Assembly (NCBI GenBank): GCA_028277605.1
Contig: JANQFZ010000079.1
Span: 1 to 64,000 of the forward strand
Source: Vallitaleaceae bacterium
GTDB taxonomy: Bacteria; Bacillota; Clostridia; Lachnospirales; Vallitaleaceae
DNA: 64,000 nucleotides
Reading direction: 5' to 3'
Shown: positions 1 to 7,925 of the stretch, piece by piece
How positions within the stretch are numbered: position 1 is the stretch's first letter
How the letters are laid out: each line of letters opens with the position of its first letter
Notes under the pieces: model-generated
What the model was told of the DNA's origin: nothing
Database searches by the model: none
The model's input: only the letters and a program-made list of their open reading frames with translations
Position numbers and translations under genes: made by a program

Positions 1-27
1 AAAACCTCCTTAGTGACATAGAATAAT

Positions 28-234
28 TTACACGATTGCAGCTTTAATAATAATTGCTACAGCAATAAAAATAGCAGCAATAACTGCCCCAACGGCAACA
101 TTTTTGTCTTTAATTTCTTTAGCAAAATTATAAGGTGTAATAAGGTCAAAAAACTTATAACCTACAAACATCAATATTAATGCTAAGAGCAAATAAAAAA
201 TGGTTGCCAAATATTCATTGTTTAACAATTCCAT
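28..234 (-). CDS. DUF350 small membrane protein
   Basis: A 68-residue protein with two hydrophobic segments (about residues 10-28 and 45-66) separated by a short charged stretch containing EIKDKN. This fits the DUF350/YjfL family of small integral membrane proteins. It starts at an ATG preceded by AAAGGAG. It is the third gene of a leftward cluster after the DUF4178 and DUF4247-like genes. In other bacteria DUF350 proteins occur beside PspA, DUF4178 and polyamine-synthesis genes, which points to a role in envelope stress; the biochemical function is unknown. The rest of the operon may lie left of the window. Confidence 0.75.
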   Translation of the reverse strand: MELLNNEYLATIFYLLLALILMFVGYKFFDLITPYNFAKEIKDKNVAVGAVIAAIFIAVAIIIKAAIV

Positions 235-270
235 AAGGTTACTCCTTTCTATATATATGATTATAGTGAT

Positions 271-972
271 TTATTTACCAAAACTTGTTCCACCACCAGA
301 TCTAGATTTTGTACCTGTACTACCTGAGCGTACTGATTGGTTACTTGAAGCTGATGAGTTAACTTTTGGTTTTGAATTTTCTGTTTGTATTTTTGTTGAT
401 GCATTTTTATTTGTTTGTATTTTACTAGAACTACTATTGGTAGTGTTTGATGGCTTAGTCACGGTTTTTGTAGTTCGTACACTACTACTACCATAACGTT
501 TTACATCTCTACGATAATATGGACTAGTTGCATAGGATGCGCTGTAAAAAGTAATAATATTGTTCCTATAAGGACGATATAAGCCATAGTATCCATTATG
601 ATGAATAAACTTTCTAGAAGAAATCTGAATATATGTATCTCCATCTTCATTTTTATAAATCAATACATAGTAATCATCATAAGTTAGTTGAATGGCTTCT
701 TCATTATCAATATCTGAATATTCTAGGGGCTGCTTTTCATTAATAAGATACAAGGCAGTCTCTTTTAAACTCATTTCAGTAGAATATACTTGAGCTTTGT
801 CCGAATAGTCGTAGTTGCTGGTTATACTTGTAGCGTAGTGTATTTTCGAATTGCTGTCTAATTTTGCAGCAAGCGATTGACTACTTAATGAAGAACCATA
901 AATACCTAAAAGTATAATCAATAGAAAGATACCTGCAAAAATACCTAGTATAGTTTTAATTACCTTTTTCAA
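271..972 (-). CDS. Membrane-anchored DUF4247-like protein
   Basis: A protein of about 233 residues with a basic N-terminus, one strong membrane segment (about residues 6-27), an extracytoplasmic domain, and a Ser/Thr/Asn/Lys-rich low-complexity tail ending in a Gly/Ser-rich stretch. I start it at the TTG at 972, because AAGGGAGG (980-987) lies six bases upstream of it; the in-frame ATG at 990 precedes this ribosome site. The central part (QLTYDDYYVLIYKNEDGD) and its position between DUF4178 and DUF350 genes resemble DUF4247 proteins, but that family name is inferred from memory and context. The function is unknown. It is probably an envelope-facing partner of the PspA-type stress cluster. Confidence 0.6.
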   Translation of the reverse strand: MKKVIKTILGIFAGIFLLIILLGIYGSSLSSQSLAAKLDSNSKIHYATSITSNYDYSDKAQVYSTEMSLKETALYLINEKQPLEYSDIDNEEAIQLTYDDYYVLIYKNEDGDTYIQISSRKFIHHNGYYGLYRPYRNNIITFYSASYATSPYYRRDVKRYGSSSVRTTKTVTKPSNTTNSSSSKIQTNKNASTKIQTENSKPKVNSSASSNQSVRSGSTGTKSRSGGGTSFGK

Positions 973-999
973 CCTAAAACCTCCCTTCATACCATTTGG

Positions 1000-1527
1000 T
1001 TACTCATTTCTAGGATAGATCTCAACATTATAATTCTGTATTTTCCTTCCAATGCTCATTTCAACTTCGCCATTCCAAATCTCAATAGATAATAGATGGT
1101 TACCATCTTCATCTGAATACTCGTAATAGTCGACTTCTTCTCCTTTAACCGCATTGATTTGTCCTATAACCTGCTCAACAATAGCGTCACTGCCTTCTTG
1201 CATATAATATGTAATGCCTTTATACTCATAAACTCTCGGTGCTTCAGTTGTTATAGCTACTACTTCTTCAAATAAACAAATCTCAATATCATCATCTTCT
1301 TCAACACTCAGCCAATAGGTTTTTAAAGCATCTTTAATCTTGTATTCTGTCCATTTCCAGCCGTGATCATTAAACTTCAATATACCTTGGACTTCATAAT
1401 CTACATCTTCAATAGAGACAATATCACCAACGCGCATAGTCAATACAGTTATAGTATTATCAATATGACCTGTTTTAGCCGTTTTATTAGCTCTAGATAT
1501 TTTCTTGATTCTGTCAAAAAAACCCAT
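1000..1527 (-). CDS. DUF4178 domain protein
   Basis: A soluble 175-residue protein. The core (MRVGDIVSIEDVDYEVQG at about residues 31-48, then HGWKWTEYKIKDA and YWLSVEEDDD) matches the DUF4178 beta-rich fold. It starts at an ATG after AAGGAGGT and is the first gene of the leftward cluster, divergent from the YbjN-like and PspA genes. DUF4178 genes are commonly grouped with DUF350, PspA-like and polyamine aminopropyltransferase genes. No enzymatic motif is visible. A scaffold or ligand-binding role in membrane stress is inference. Confidence 0.75.
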   Translation of the reverse strand: MGFFDRIKKISRANKTAKTGHIDNTITVLTMRVGDIVSIEDVDYEVQGILKFNDHGWKWTEYKIKDALKTYWLSVEEDDDIEICLFEEVVAITTEAPRVYEYKGITYYMQEGSDAIVEQVIGQINAVKGEEVDYYEYSDEDGNHLLSIEIWNGEVEMSIGRKIQNYNVEIYPRNE

Positions 1528-1817
1528 AATATACCTCCTTACTTATGTCATCTCTTACAATAATATCATATTATTTAGTGTTATAAAAGTTATATTTCCA
1601 TTAAGTGTAGTAGTAGCTTTTAATGTTCGTAAACTGTTTATAATAATAGGCTTAATCGTATAAGACCCATTTCCATAACCTTAACTCTAAAAAATGGGAA
1701 ACTCAAGTGGTATTGGGTATTGAATTATTGCTCTATCCATGTGTATAATAGGTATAAGTTGATTGAAATGAGAATCAATGACGTATACATAATCATGAGA
1801 AGGAGGTTATTTATTCT
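1528..1817. other. Divergent intergenic region of the PspA/DUF4178 cluster
   Basis: This 290-bp AT-rich spacer separates the leftward DUF4178 operon from the rightward YbjN-PspA operon. It holds one good rightward promoter (1720-1749). I could not pick a clear leftward promoter and see no coding sequence. Confidence 0.6.
1720..1749 (+). promoter_or_regulatory. Sigma-A type promoter for ybjN-like/pspA
   Basis: TTGAAT (1720-1725), an 18-bp spacer and a perfect TATAAT (1744-1749), about 70 bp before the YbjN-like start codon. Seen by eye; no start-site data. Confidence 0.55.
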
Positions 1818-2201
1818 ATGGATATTGATAGAAAGATAGAAAGCTTTATGATTGATATGAATTTGTTGTATGAGGAAATAGGCGAGAGTACATGGAGAAT
1901 AGAAGATGACTTAACACATATTGATAATATTGTGGTCAAAGTTGTTGACCCTATTGTTTTATTTAGAGTTAAAATTATGGAACTACCTCAAAGTAATAGA
2001 GAGAAATTATATAAAACGGTATTAGAGATGAATGCTAATGATTTAGTTCATGGTGCTTATGCTATTGAAGATAATAGTTTAGTTATTATAGATACATTAC
2101 AAGCAGAAAATCTTGATAAAAATGAGTTTCAATCTACTCTTGACAGTATTGGATTAGCTCTTGCTGAGCAATTTGATATATTAGCAAAATTTGTGGAGTA
2201 A
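1818..2201 (+). CDS. YbjN/CesT-like chaperone-fold protein
   Basis: A soluble 127-residue protein resembling the YbjN / type III secretion chaperone-like fold: an N-terminal helix, a WRIEDD strand, a valine-rich strand pair, then a conserved helix with LLYKTVLEMN-like spacing (YKTVLEMNANDLVHGAY) and a C-terminal helix. It starts at an ATG after AAGGAGG and is followed 21 bp later by the PspA gene, so the two are almost certainly co-transcribed. YbjN-like proteins recur next to PspA homologues and are thought to be partner or adaptor proteins. The exact role is unknown. Confidence 0.6.
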   Translation: MDIDRKIESFMIDMNLLYEEIGESTWRIEDDLTHIDNIVVKVVDPIVLFRVKIMELPQSNREKLYKTVLEMNANDLVHGAYAIEDNSLVIIDTLQAENLDKNEFQSTLDSIGLALAEQFDILAKFVE

Positions 2202-2222
2202 CAGAATAAGGAGGGATTTACC

Positions 2223-2897
2223 ATGGGAATTTTTAGCCGCATAAGCACTGTTTTTAAATCTAATGTCAATGATCTTATATCAAAAGCAGAAGATCCAGAG
2301 AAAATGTTGAACCAGCTCATCATTGATATGAGTGAGCAATATAATAAAGCTAAAGGGGCAGTTGCTGTATCCATTGCTGATGAAAAAAGACTGAAAAAAT
2401 CTTTAGACGAACAAGTAGCCAAAGCAGCAGAATGGGCTAGAAAGGCAGAATTGGCAGTAGCTAATGGAAACGATAACCTAGCTATTCAGGCACTTGGTAG
2501 AAAGAAAGAATATGACCAGCTAGTTGAACAATATACGGTTCAATGGCAGGGACAAAAACAATCATCGGATAATTTAAAAGCCAGCTTAAGAGAATTAAAT
2601 CAAAAAATAGAAGAAGCAAAACGTAAGAAAGGGCTTTTAATTGCAAGAGCAAAGAGAGCTGAAGCACAAAAATCTATACAAAAAACGATGTCTGGACTTA
2701 ATGATACCAGTGTATTTGATTCCTTTTCAAGAATTTCTGAAAAGGTAGATGTTTTAGAAAGTCAAGCTGCTGCAGAAGCAGAATTAAATGGCTACATGGC
2801 AGGGGATGATTTAAATCGCCAATTTGAAGAATTAGAAAATCAAGATGGAGCAGTTATGGATGAGTTAGCAGCCCTAAAAGCAAAACTTGGCAAATAG
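2223..2897 (+). CDS. pspA: PspA/IM30 (Vipp1) family envelope-stress protein
   Basis: A 224-residue PspA/IM30 homologue of usual length: an amphipathic N-terminus (MGIFSRISTVFKSNVNDLI) followed by nearly continuous alpha-helical coiled coil with the family signature EDPEKMLNQLIIDM (residues 22-35). Such proteins form ESCRT-III-like oligomers on the inner face of the cytoplasmic membrane and protect it under stress. The gene starts at an ATG after AGGAGGG, follows the YbjN-like gene, and ends at a good terminator (2944-2983). No PspF or PspBC partners are present; the DUF4178/DUF350 genes opposite probably take their place. Confidence 0.93.
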   Translation: MGIFSRISTVFKSNVNDLISKAEDPEKMLNQLIIDMSEQYNKAKGAVAVSIADEKRLKKSLDEQVAKAAEWARKAELAVANGNDNLAIQALGRKKEYDQLVEQYTVQWQGQKQSSDNLKASLRELNQKIEEAKRKKGLLIARAKRAEAQKSIQKTMSGLNDTSVFDSFSRISEKVDVLESQAAAEAELNGYMAGDDLNRQFEELENQDGAVMDELAALKAKLGK

Positions 2898-2943
2898 TGT
2901 TCAACACACATACAAATCCAATAAACCTATTTTTATTATAAAG

Positions 2944-2983
2944 AGTATGTTAATATGGTCATAACCATTAACGTACTTTTTTT
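2944..2983 (+). terminator. Rho-independent terminator after pspA
   Basis: Stem AGTATGTTAATATGGT / ACCATTAACGTACT with a four-base loop, followed by seven T residues. Confidence 0.85.
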
Positions 2984-3023
2984 ACTTAGGTTATTTAACA
3001 GAGCTTAAGAAAGGATTTTACCA

Positions 3024-4109
3024 ATGAAATTATTAATAAATTTTTTGTTTCTTTTACTGATTCCACTAACAGAAGCCATAAAAGCTATAGCTTCTAAAAA
3101 TCCAGAACTAGTTGAGACCTATTATTCAAAAGGGATTTATCCATGGATAGCTAAAATACTAAGCGGCTTCAGTGGGATTTTTCCATTTTCATTAATGGAG
3201 GTATTACTAATTGGCGTCATACTCTATTTTTTCTATAGGATTATAACCTTAGTAATAGCATTCAAAAAGAGACAGTGGAAAGTACGTGGATTACAATGCC
3301 TTCGTATGGTGATTATATTTATTTCTATGGGATATTTTTTGTTTACTGTCTTATGGTCGCTCAATAATTATAGAATAGATGTAGCAGATTCATTCGATTT
3401 AAAGAAGAATGATATTTCAAGCGAAGAACTAACAGAGCTTTATGAACAGATAATCATAAAAACCAATGGTTTAAGAGAACAAGTCAATGAAAGTGAGATA
3501 GGTACTGCCGATAGTACAGTGAAGGATATTATCTATCAGGCACAGAAAGGTTACAAAAACTTAGCTCAGGAGTATCCAATTTTTAAAGGAACTTATGGTA
3601 AGCCAAAGCCTTTAATGTTTTCTTTTTTACAGACTTCAGCTGGTTATAGTGGTGTCTATTTTCCTTATACAGCTGAACCAAATTTTAATAAACAGGCGCC
3701 GATTTTTTCAATTCCCCATACGGTGTGTCATGAGATAGCTCATCAAAGAGGTTTTGCTAGTGAAGATGAAGCCAACTATTTAGGGTTTTTAGCATGTAAA
3801 TATAATGATGATGTTTTTTTTCAATACTCTGGATATCTATTCGTATTACGGAATTTACGATCATCCATTTATGAATACGATCCACAGCTTGCTGACAGTA
3901 TGGATACCAAACTAAATGAGGGAATTAAAAGAGATATAAGATATAGTCATGACTTCTGGACAAAAAAAGTAAACCAGCAATTCTCTGACCTTGCAGATAA
4001 AGCCAATGATGCCTATCTAAAATCGAATAACCAAGAAGAAGGTATTCTGAATTATGGTAAAGTGATAGAATTAATCTTTGCTGATTACTTAAAAAATAGG
4101 ACGATATGA
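3024..4109 (+). CDS. DUF3810 membrane protein with HEXXH-type motif
   Basis: A 361-residue protein with three hydrophobic segments in the first 115 residues, then a long extracytoplasmic domain. It carries HEIAH (residues 236-240) followed by QRG and, further on, EDEANYLGFLAC. The arrangement HEIAHQRG...DEANYLG is typical of DUF3810 proteins and resembles zincin metallopeptidases, so zinc binding is likely, although proteolysis has not been shown for the family to my knowledge. The start is an ATG after AAAGGA. It stands alone between the PspA operon and an MFS pseudogene. Confidence 0.82.
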   Translation: MKLLINFLFLLLIPLTEAIKAIASKNPELVETYYSKGIYPWIAKILSGFSGIFPFSLMEVLLIGVILYFFYRIITLVIAFKKRQWKVRGLQCLRMVIIFISMGYFLFTVLWSLNNYRIDVADSFDLKKNDISSEELTELYEQIIIKTNGLREQVNESEIGTADSTVKDIIYQAQKGYKNLAQEYPIFKGTYGKPKPLMFSFLQTSAGYSGVYFPYTAEPNFNKQAPIFSIPHTVCHEIAHQRGFASEDEANYLGFLACKYNDDVFFQYSGYLFVLRNLRSSIYEYDPQLADSMDTKLNEGIKRDIRYSHDFWTKKVNQQFSDLADKANDAYLKSNNQEEGILNYGKVIELIFADYLKNRTI

Positions 4110-4128
4110 GAAAAGGTGTATCATAATT

Positions 4129-4676
4129 TTGTTTTATGTTATTATAGGCAGTTATGTAGCAGCAGAGGTTGGCATAGCATCGTGGATCGTAGAATACCTA
4201 GAAGAATATAGAGGATTATCTATTTCGTTAAGTTCATGGGCGCTTTCTTTGTTCTTTGGAACCATTATGTTAGGAAGATTTGTAAGCAGTTTTATCGTTG
4301 AAAAGGTAGGGTATATAAAACTTATGATTTATTCTATAACCTTAGCGATTGTATGCTTAATTATAGGAACACAAGGCGGATTAAGTACTTCCTTCTTCGT
4401 CCCAATATCTGGCTTATTCTTGTCAACTATTTTCCAACTACAACAGCAGCAGTATCTACAAGGTCTGGACGAAATGTATCCAGCCGCTTAAGTATCCTAT
4501 TTGCTTTCGGAGGAATTGGCGGTATAATTGGACCTTGGCTTATTGGTGTAGCTAGCCATTCATTCGGTATTAACAGGGGATTTGTTTTTGTTAGCTTAGC
4601 ATTTATGATGGTCTTATTCATTTCGCTATATCTTGTTCAATGGTATGATCGAAAAAATAAGATAGTAAAAGCTTAA
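4129..4676 (+). pseudogene. MFS transporter remnant (N-half missing, frameshifted)
   Basis: Two overlapping reading frames together encode about 185 residues matching the second half (roughly TM7-TM12) of a major facilitator transporter. The first frame gives VAAEVGIASWIVEYL and the GRFVSS loop; the second continues with PTTTAAVS and IGGIIGPWLIG. The frames join at the T-run 4430-4433, where loss of one T explains the shift. The six N-terminal helices are absent and the upstream DUF3810 gene ends only 20 bp earlier, so the gene was also truncated by deletion. It is non-functional unless this is a sequencing error, and the missing half argues against that. Confidence 0.8.
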
Positions 4677-5047
4677 ATCAAGAAACTCTTTTTTTGCATA
4701 TGATTAACAGATAGTTAAACTAAATAATATATGTTAATTGTAACATATAGATAGTGTAGGCTTCATGCTTATTGCACTCAACTTATGTTATACAATTTAA
4801 TATGTAGAATTTACCATTTATTCCAATAATTTTAATAAGCCTAAAGACTAGAAAAAATATAGTTATTCCAGTATTGTAGTAGTTTATTATAAAAAAAGAA
4901 GAAACTCAATATGACTACATTGACAAAATATGTTATTATAATACTATTAATATATGAAAATATAGTGTTTTAAAAATTGATTTAGGATGATTCTATAGTT
5001 TTAGAAACAGCAATGTTGAAAAATATTATAGATAGGAGTGGTATTAA
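4677..5047. other. AT-rich spacer before chemoreceptor gene
   Basis: A 371-bp spacer with no coding sequence that I recognise. It contains a possible promoter (4920-4947) and the AGGAG ribosome site for the chemoreceptor gene at about 5035-5039. Confidence 0.5.
4920..4947 (+). promoter_or_regulatory. Possible sigma-A promoter for chemoreceptor
   Basis: A perfect TTGACA (4920-4925), 16-bp spacer and TACTAT (4942-4947), about 100 bp before the gene. A TATAAT at 4937 is too close (11 bp) to pair with this -35. Confidence 0.4.
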
Positions 5048-6484
5048 GTGAGTATAAAGGTACAGCTTAAAAACCTATTTAACGCTTTAGAGAATGAGGT
5101 GGATATTGAGAGCTTAGCAACGAAAAGTGAGTGGGTAACGAGAGTAAAAGTATTACTAATAAAGTATTTAGATTTGTCAGATACAACTAAGGAGATTATC
5201 TTAAAAGATATAAAGAACAGTAGTCGTTTAGGAAGTTTTGAAGTCGATATACAATATGCTACCAGTACAATAAAGGAATCTGTAAAAGAGTATACAAAAT
5301 ATACTGAAAATACATCAACGACAGCAGAAGAAATATCTGCTTCCTTAGAAGAAATTGGAAATACCATTGGTAATAGCAATGATACAGTTACAAATATTAA
5401 TAAAAAAGTACAGTTGCTTTTAGAGCAAAATACGGATAGTCTTAAAATCATAAAAGCTCTTACAGAACTACGCTCTTTGTTACAAGATAACAATAAGGTT
5501 ATCAATCAACATATGTCTGATTTGGGAGGCTTAATCAATAATATAAATATTATTGTTGATACGGTTAGTCAAATAGCAGAACAGACCAATCTTCTTGCAT
5601 TAAATGCAAGTATTGAAGCAGCTAGAGCAGGAGAACATGGCAAAGGATTTGCAGTAGTTGCAGAAGAAATAAGAAAACTTTCAGAAGAAACAAAAAACAG
5701 TTTAACTAAACTTCAGAGTTTTACAGATAATGTTAAGAAGGCTTCCCATGAAAGTATTTCAAGTATTGAGTCTTCTAACAAATCTATTGAGGATATATCC
5801 AGCAATATTGAAGATATGAATACTTATTCCAATGCTTCATCAGAGGATCTGAAGACTATTGCAGAGGATATTAGTACTTTTACTGAAGGATTTTCTATTA
5901 TTAATAGTTCAATTGGAGAAATTGGTATAGGTATGGATGCCCTATCACAGCAGGCAGAGGCTAATATGGATAGAAACTATGAGCTGGAGCAGGAAATTAG
6001 TCATTTGGACAAGTTAAGCCAAGATATTAAAGAAATAGATGATCATTTTATAGTCAGTAATAAAGCTAATTATGGCGTACTAGTTAAGAATGGACATGGT
6101 ATAACGGGCAGTGAACTAATAGAAATCATAGAAGATGCTTTAGAGAAGCATCAGTTGTGGATGGATAGATTAAACGAATGTGTGGATACCATGAGTGTTT
6201 TACCATTACAGCTAGACGGTAATAAATGTGCTTTTGGACATATGTATAATAGTGTTGAATTATCCAGTGAGCATATTATCAAGATATGGGATGAAATCAA
6301 GCCTTTACATTTAGATTTACATCATTTTGGTCATATAATATTTGATGATATTAAACAAAAAAATGAATCAAAGGCACAAAAAGATCTAAAAGATGCTGTT
6401 AATATATCTAAACAGCTATTTGGTATGCTTGATGATATTATTGAAATAATAAAAAAACAAAACTTAGCAAATATTAAACTGTAA
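5048..6484 (+). CDS. Cytosolic methyl-accepting chemotaxis protein with C-terminal CZB domain
   Basis: A 478-residue chemoreceptor without membrane segments. Residues about 70-340 are coiled-coil signalling helices with the conserved hairpin tip (about 175-215: [19 protein letters not shown], then GFAVVAEE), which contacts CheA/CheW. Residues about 365-430 carry [17 protein letters not shown] and LDLHHFGH, the His/Cys pattern of the chemoreceptor zinc-binding (CZB) domain. The gene starts at GTG after AGGAG. It lies directly before a flagellin gene. By family knowledge, CZB receptors sense zinc or oxidants such as hypochlorous acid; the ligand here is inference. Confidence 0.92.
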   Translation: MSIKVQLKNLFNALENEVDIESLATKSEWVTRVKVLLIKYLDLSDTTKEIILKDIKNSSRLGSFEVDIQYATSTIKESVKEYTKYTENTSTTAEEISASLEEIGNTIGNSNDTVTNINKKVQLLLEQNTDSLKIIKALTELRSLLQDNNKVINQHMSDLGGLINNINIIVDTVSQIAEQTNLLALNASIEAARAGEHGKGFAVVAEEIRKLSEETKNSLTKLQSFTDNVKKASHESISSIESSNKSIEDISSNIEDMNTYSNASSEDLKTIAEDISTFTEGFSIINSSIGEIGIGMDALSQQAEANMDRNYELEQEISHLDKLSQDIKEIDDHFIVSNKANYGVLVKNGHGITGSELIEIIEDALEKHQLWMDRLNECVDTMSVLPLQLDGNKCAFGHMYNSVELSSEHIIKIWDEIKPLHLDLHHFGHIIFDDIKQKNESKAQKDLKDAVNISKQLFGMLDDIIEIIKKQNLANIKL

Positions 6485-6490
6485 ATAACT

Positions 6491-6517
6491 TAAAGTAGTA
6501 TGCGTTTATGCCGATAT
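6491..6517 (+). promoter_or_regulatory. Sigma-D (sigma-28) flagellar promoter
   Basis: TAAA (6491-6494), a 15-bp spacer and GCCGATAT (6510-6517): an exact match to the flagellar sigma-D consensus TAAA-N15-GCCGATAT, about 90 bp before the flagellin start. Confidence 0.85.
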
Positions 6518-6605
6518 ATACTATAGTATTATTTTCCTATTATTTTTAATTATTGTACATTTGTGTTTAAATTAATAAGAAAATAGTAGTATAGAGGTGG
6601 TTATT

Positions 6606-7433
6606 ATGTTGTGTCATTATCCTTTACTGAGTATGATTTATACAATCAACTATACATATCAACAGCAAACAAAATTGGGAATGCAGTTGGCTACAGGGAG
6701 ACGTATTATAAGTGCGGCAGATGATCCAGCTGGTCTTGTAATTACAGAAGGAATGACTGCTCAAATTCGTGGGTTAAGGCAAGCTCAAAGAAATGTATTA
6801 GACGGTATTTCATTAATTCAGACAGCGGAAGGAAGTATTTCAGAATGTCAGAGCATGCTTCAAAGGATGCGGGAGTTATCCGTTCAAGCTACCAATGGTA
6901 CCTATAATGATGGTGATAGACATAAGATGGATGAAGAATTTCAAGCTTTAAAAGAAGGCATAGATCAAATTGTTTTATCAACTGAATATAATACAATACC
7001 TTTATTAGATGGCTCCAAAGAATCAGATGCAATTCAATTACAGGTAGGAGCTAATGCAGGCAATACAATAAATTTTACCATTCGTAATTTTTCTTCATCA
7101 GCTCTAGGACTAGATCCTTTAATAATAAGCGATTCAAATGATGCTCAACTCGCCATGACAAAGCTATCTGATGTTATGAAAACAGTTTCTTTTGAACGCT
7201 CTAAATTAGGAGCTGTACAAAACCGTTTAGAACATACCACTCGTCATTTAGAAAACTATGAGCTTAATTTGTCAGATGCCGTGAGTCGTATCCGTGATGT
7301 AGACATAGCAGAGGCAATGATGCACTATAAGCAAAAAGAAGTTCATTTACATGCTATACAGGCAATACTTGCACAAGCAATGAAAATGGAAAACAATCGC
7401 GTTCTACAGTTACTAGAAAGTATGGTTGGTTAA
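6606..7433 (+). CDS. Short flagellin
   Basis: About 275 residues. The N-terminal D0/D1 half contains SAADDPAGLVITEGM, QIRGLRQAQRN and the MQRMRELSVQATNGT-like helix; the C-terminal half has LGAVQNRLEHT and ends QAMKMENNRVLQLLES. The variable central domain is almost absent, giving a minimal flagellin. I start at the ATG at 6606, because AGGTGG (6595-6600) is well spaced for it and overlaps the upstream GTG at 6597. The N-terminus (MLCHYPLLSMIYTINYT) departs from the usual MRINHN and contains an unusual cysteine. A sigma-D promoter precedes it. No flagellar assembly genes are nearby, so this is probably an extra or dispersed flagellin. Confidence 0.92.
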   Translation: MLCHYPLLSMIYTINYTYQQQTKLGMQLATGRRIISAADDPAGLVITEGMTAQIRGLRQAQRNVLDGISLIQTAEGSISECQSMLQRMRELSVQATNGTYNDGDRHKMDEEFQALKEGIDQIVLSTEYNTIPLLDGSKESDAIQLQVGANAGNTINFTIRNFSSSALGLDPLIISDSNDAQLAMTKLSDVMKTVSFERSKLGAVQNRLEHTTRHLENYELNLSDAVSRIRDVDIAEAMMHYKQKEVHLHAIQAILAQAMKMENNRVLQLLESMVG

Positions 7434-7835
7434 CAATATAACTTTCTGAATTCAGTAGGCGTTTTTCCAGTAATCTTCTTAAACTGTTTTGAAAAAGCAA
7501 AAGCATTAGGATATCCTAATTCCATAGCCCATATTAACATGATCACCAACCGATTCTACAGATAATCGATTATTTGTATTCTCTTCTATAAATTGTGTAC
7601 TTAACGCTAGAATGTTTCTTTCATTTGAAGTGGGTACATGAACTCTATCTAAATAATTTACTCTTGATAGAATGTTAGTGGCATCAGTTACTAGCATTGG
7701 TAGTTCTATTCTATTCACTTTTCCTAATTTATGGTAATACTCTAAGAGCAAATGAATAAGCTCAAAATTAAGCCCAGGTGAAAGCACAGGGTTGTCAGCG
7801 GCTATTACATGAATATCTGCAAGGCTAGTTTTCAT
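7430..7835 (-). pseudogene. AraC-family regulator remnant
   Basis: The open part (7506-7835) ends a sensor region with FIEENTNNRLSVESVGDHVNM, the beginning of an AraC helix-turn-helix domain, and then stops. In another frame the DNA continues with AMELGYPNAFAFSKQF and KKITGKTPTEFRKL, the end of the second AraC helix-turn-helix. About 40-50 residues of the DNA-binding domain are missing and the frames do not match, so an internal deletion destroyed it. The N-terminus also appears cut. It abuts the flagellin stop codon tail to tail. Confidence 0.8.
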
Positions 7836-7925
7836 TAACTACTGGTGCTTATTTATATATTAAAAGGCTCAGAACAGCTCAATGGTATGAAGGACTTAAT
7901 TTATAGATGAAAGTGAGGATATTGT

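Noticed and set aside
200..496. 98-codon plus-strand frame antisense to the DUF4247-like gene
   Set aside because: It mirrors the low-complexity tail of the real gene on the other strand, with no ribosome site or domain.
4920..4942. TTGACA paired with TATAAT at 4937
   Set aside because: The spacer is only 11 bp, too short for a sigma-A promoter; TACTAT at 4942 was used instead.
5044..5505. 153-codon minus-strand frame within the chemoreceptor gene
   Set aside because: Antisense shadow of coiled-coil coding sequence.
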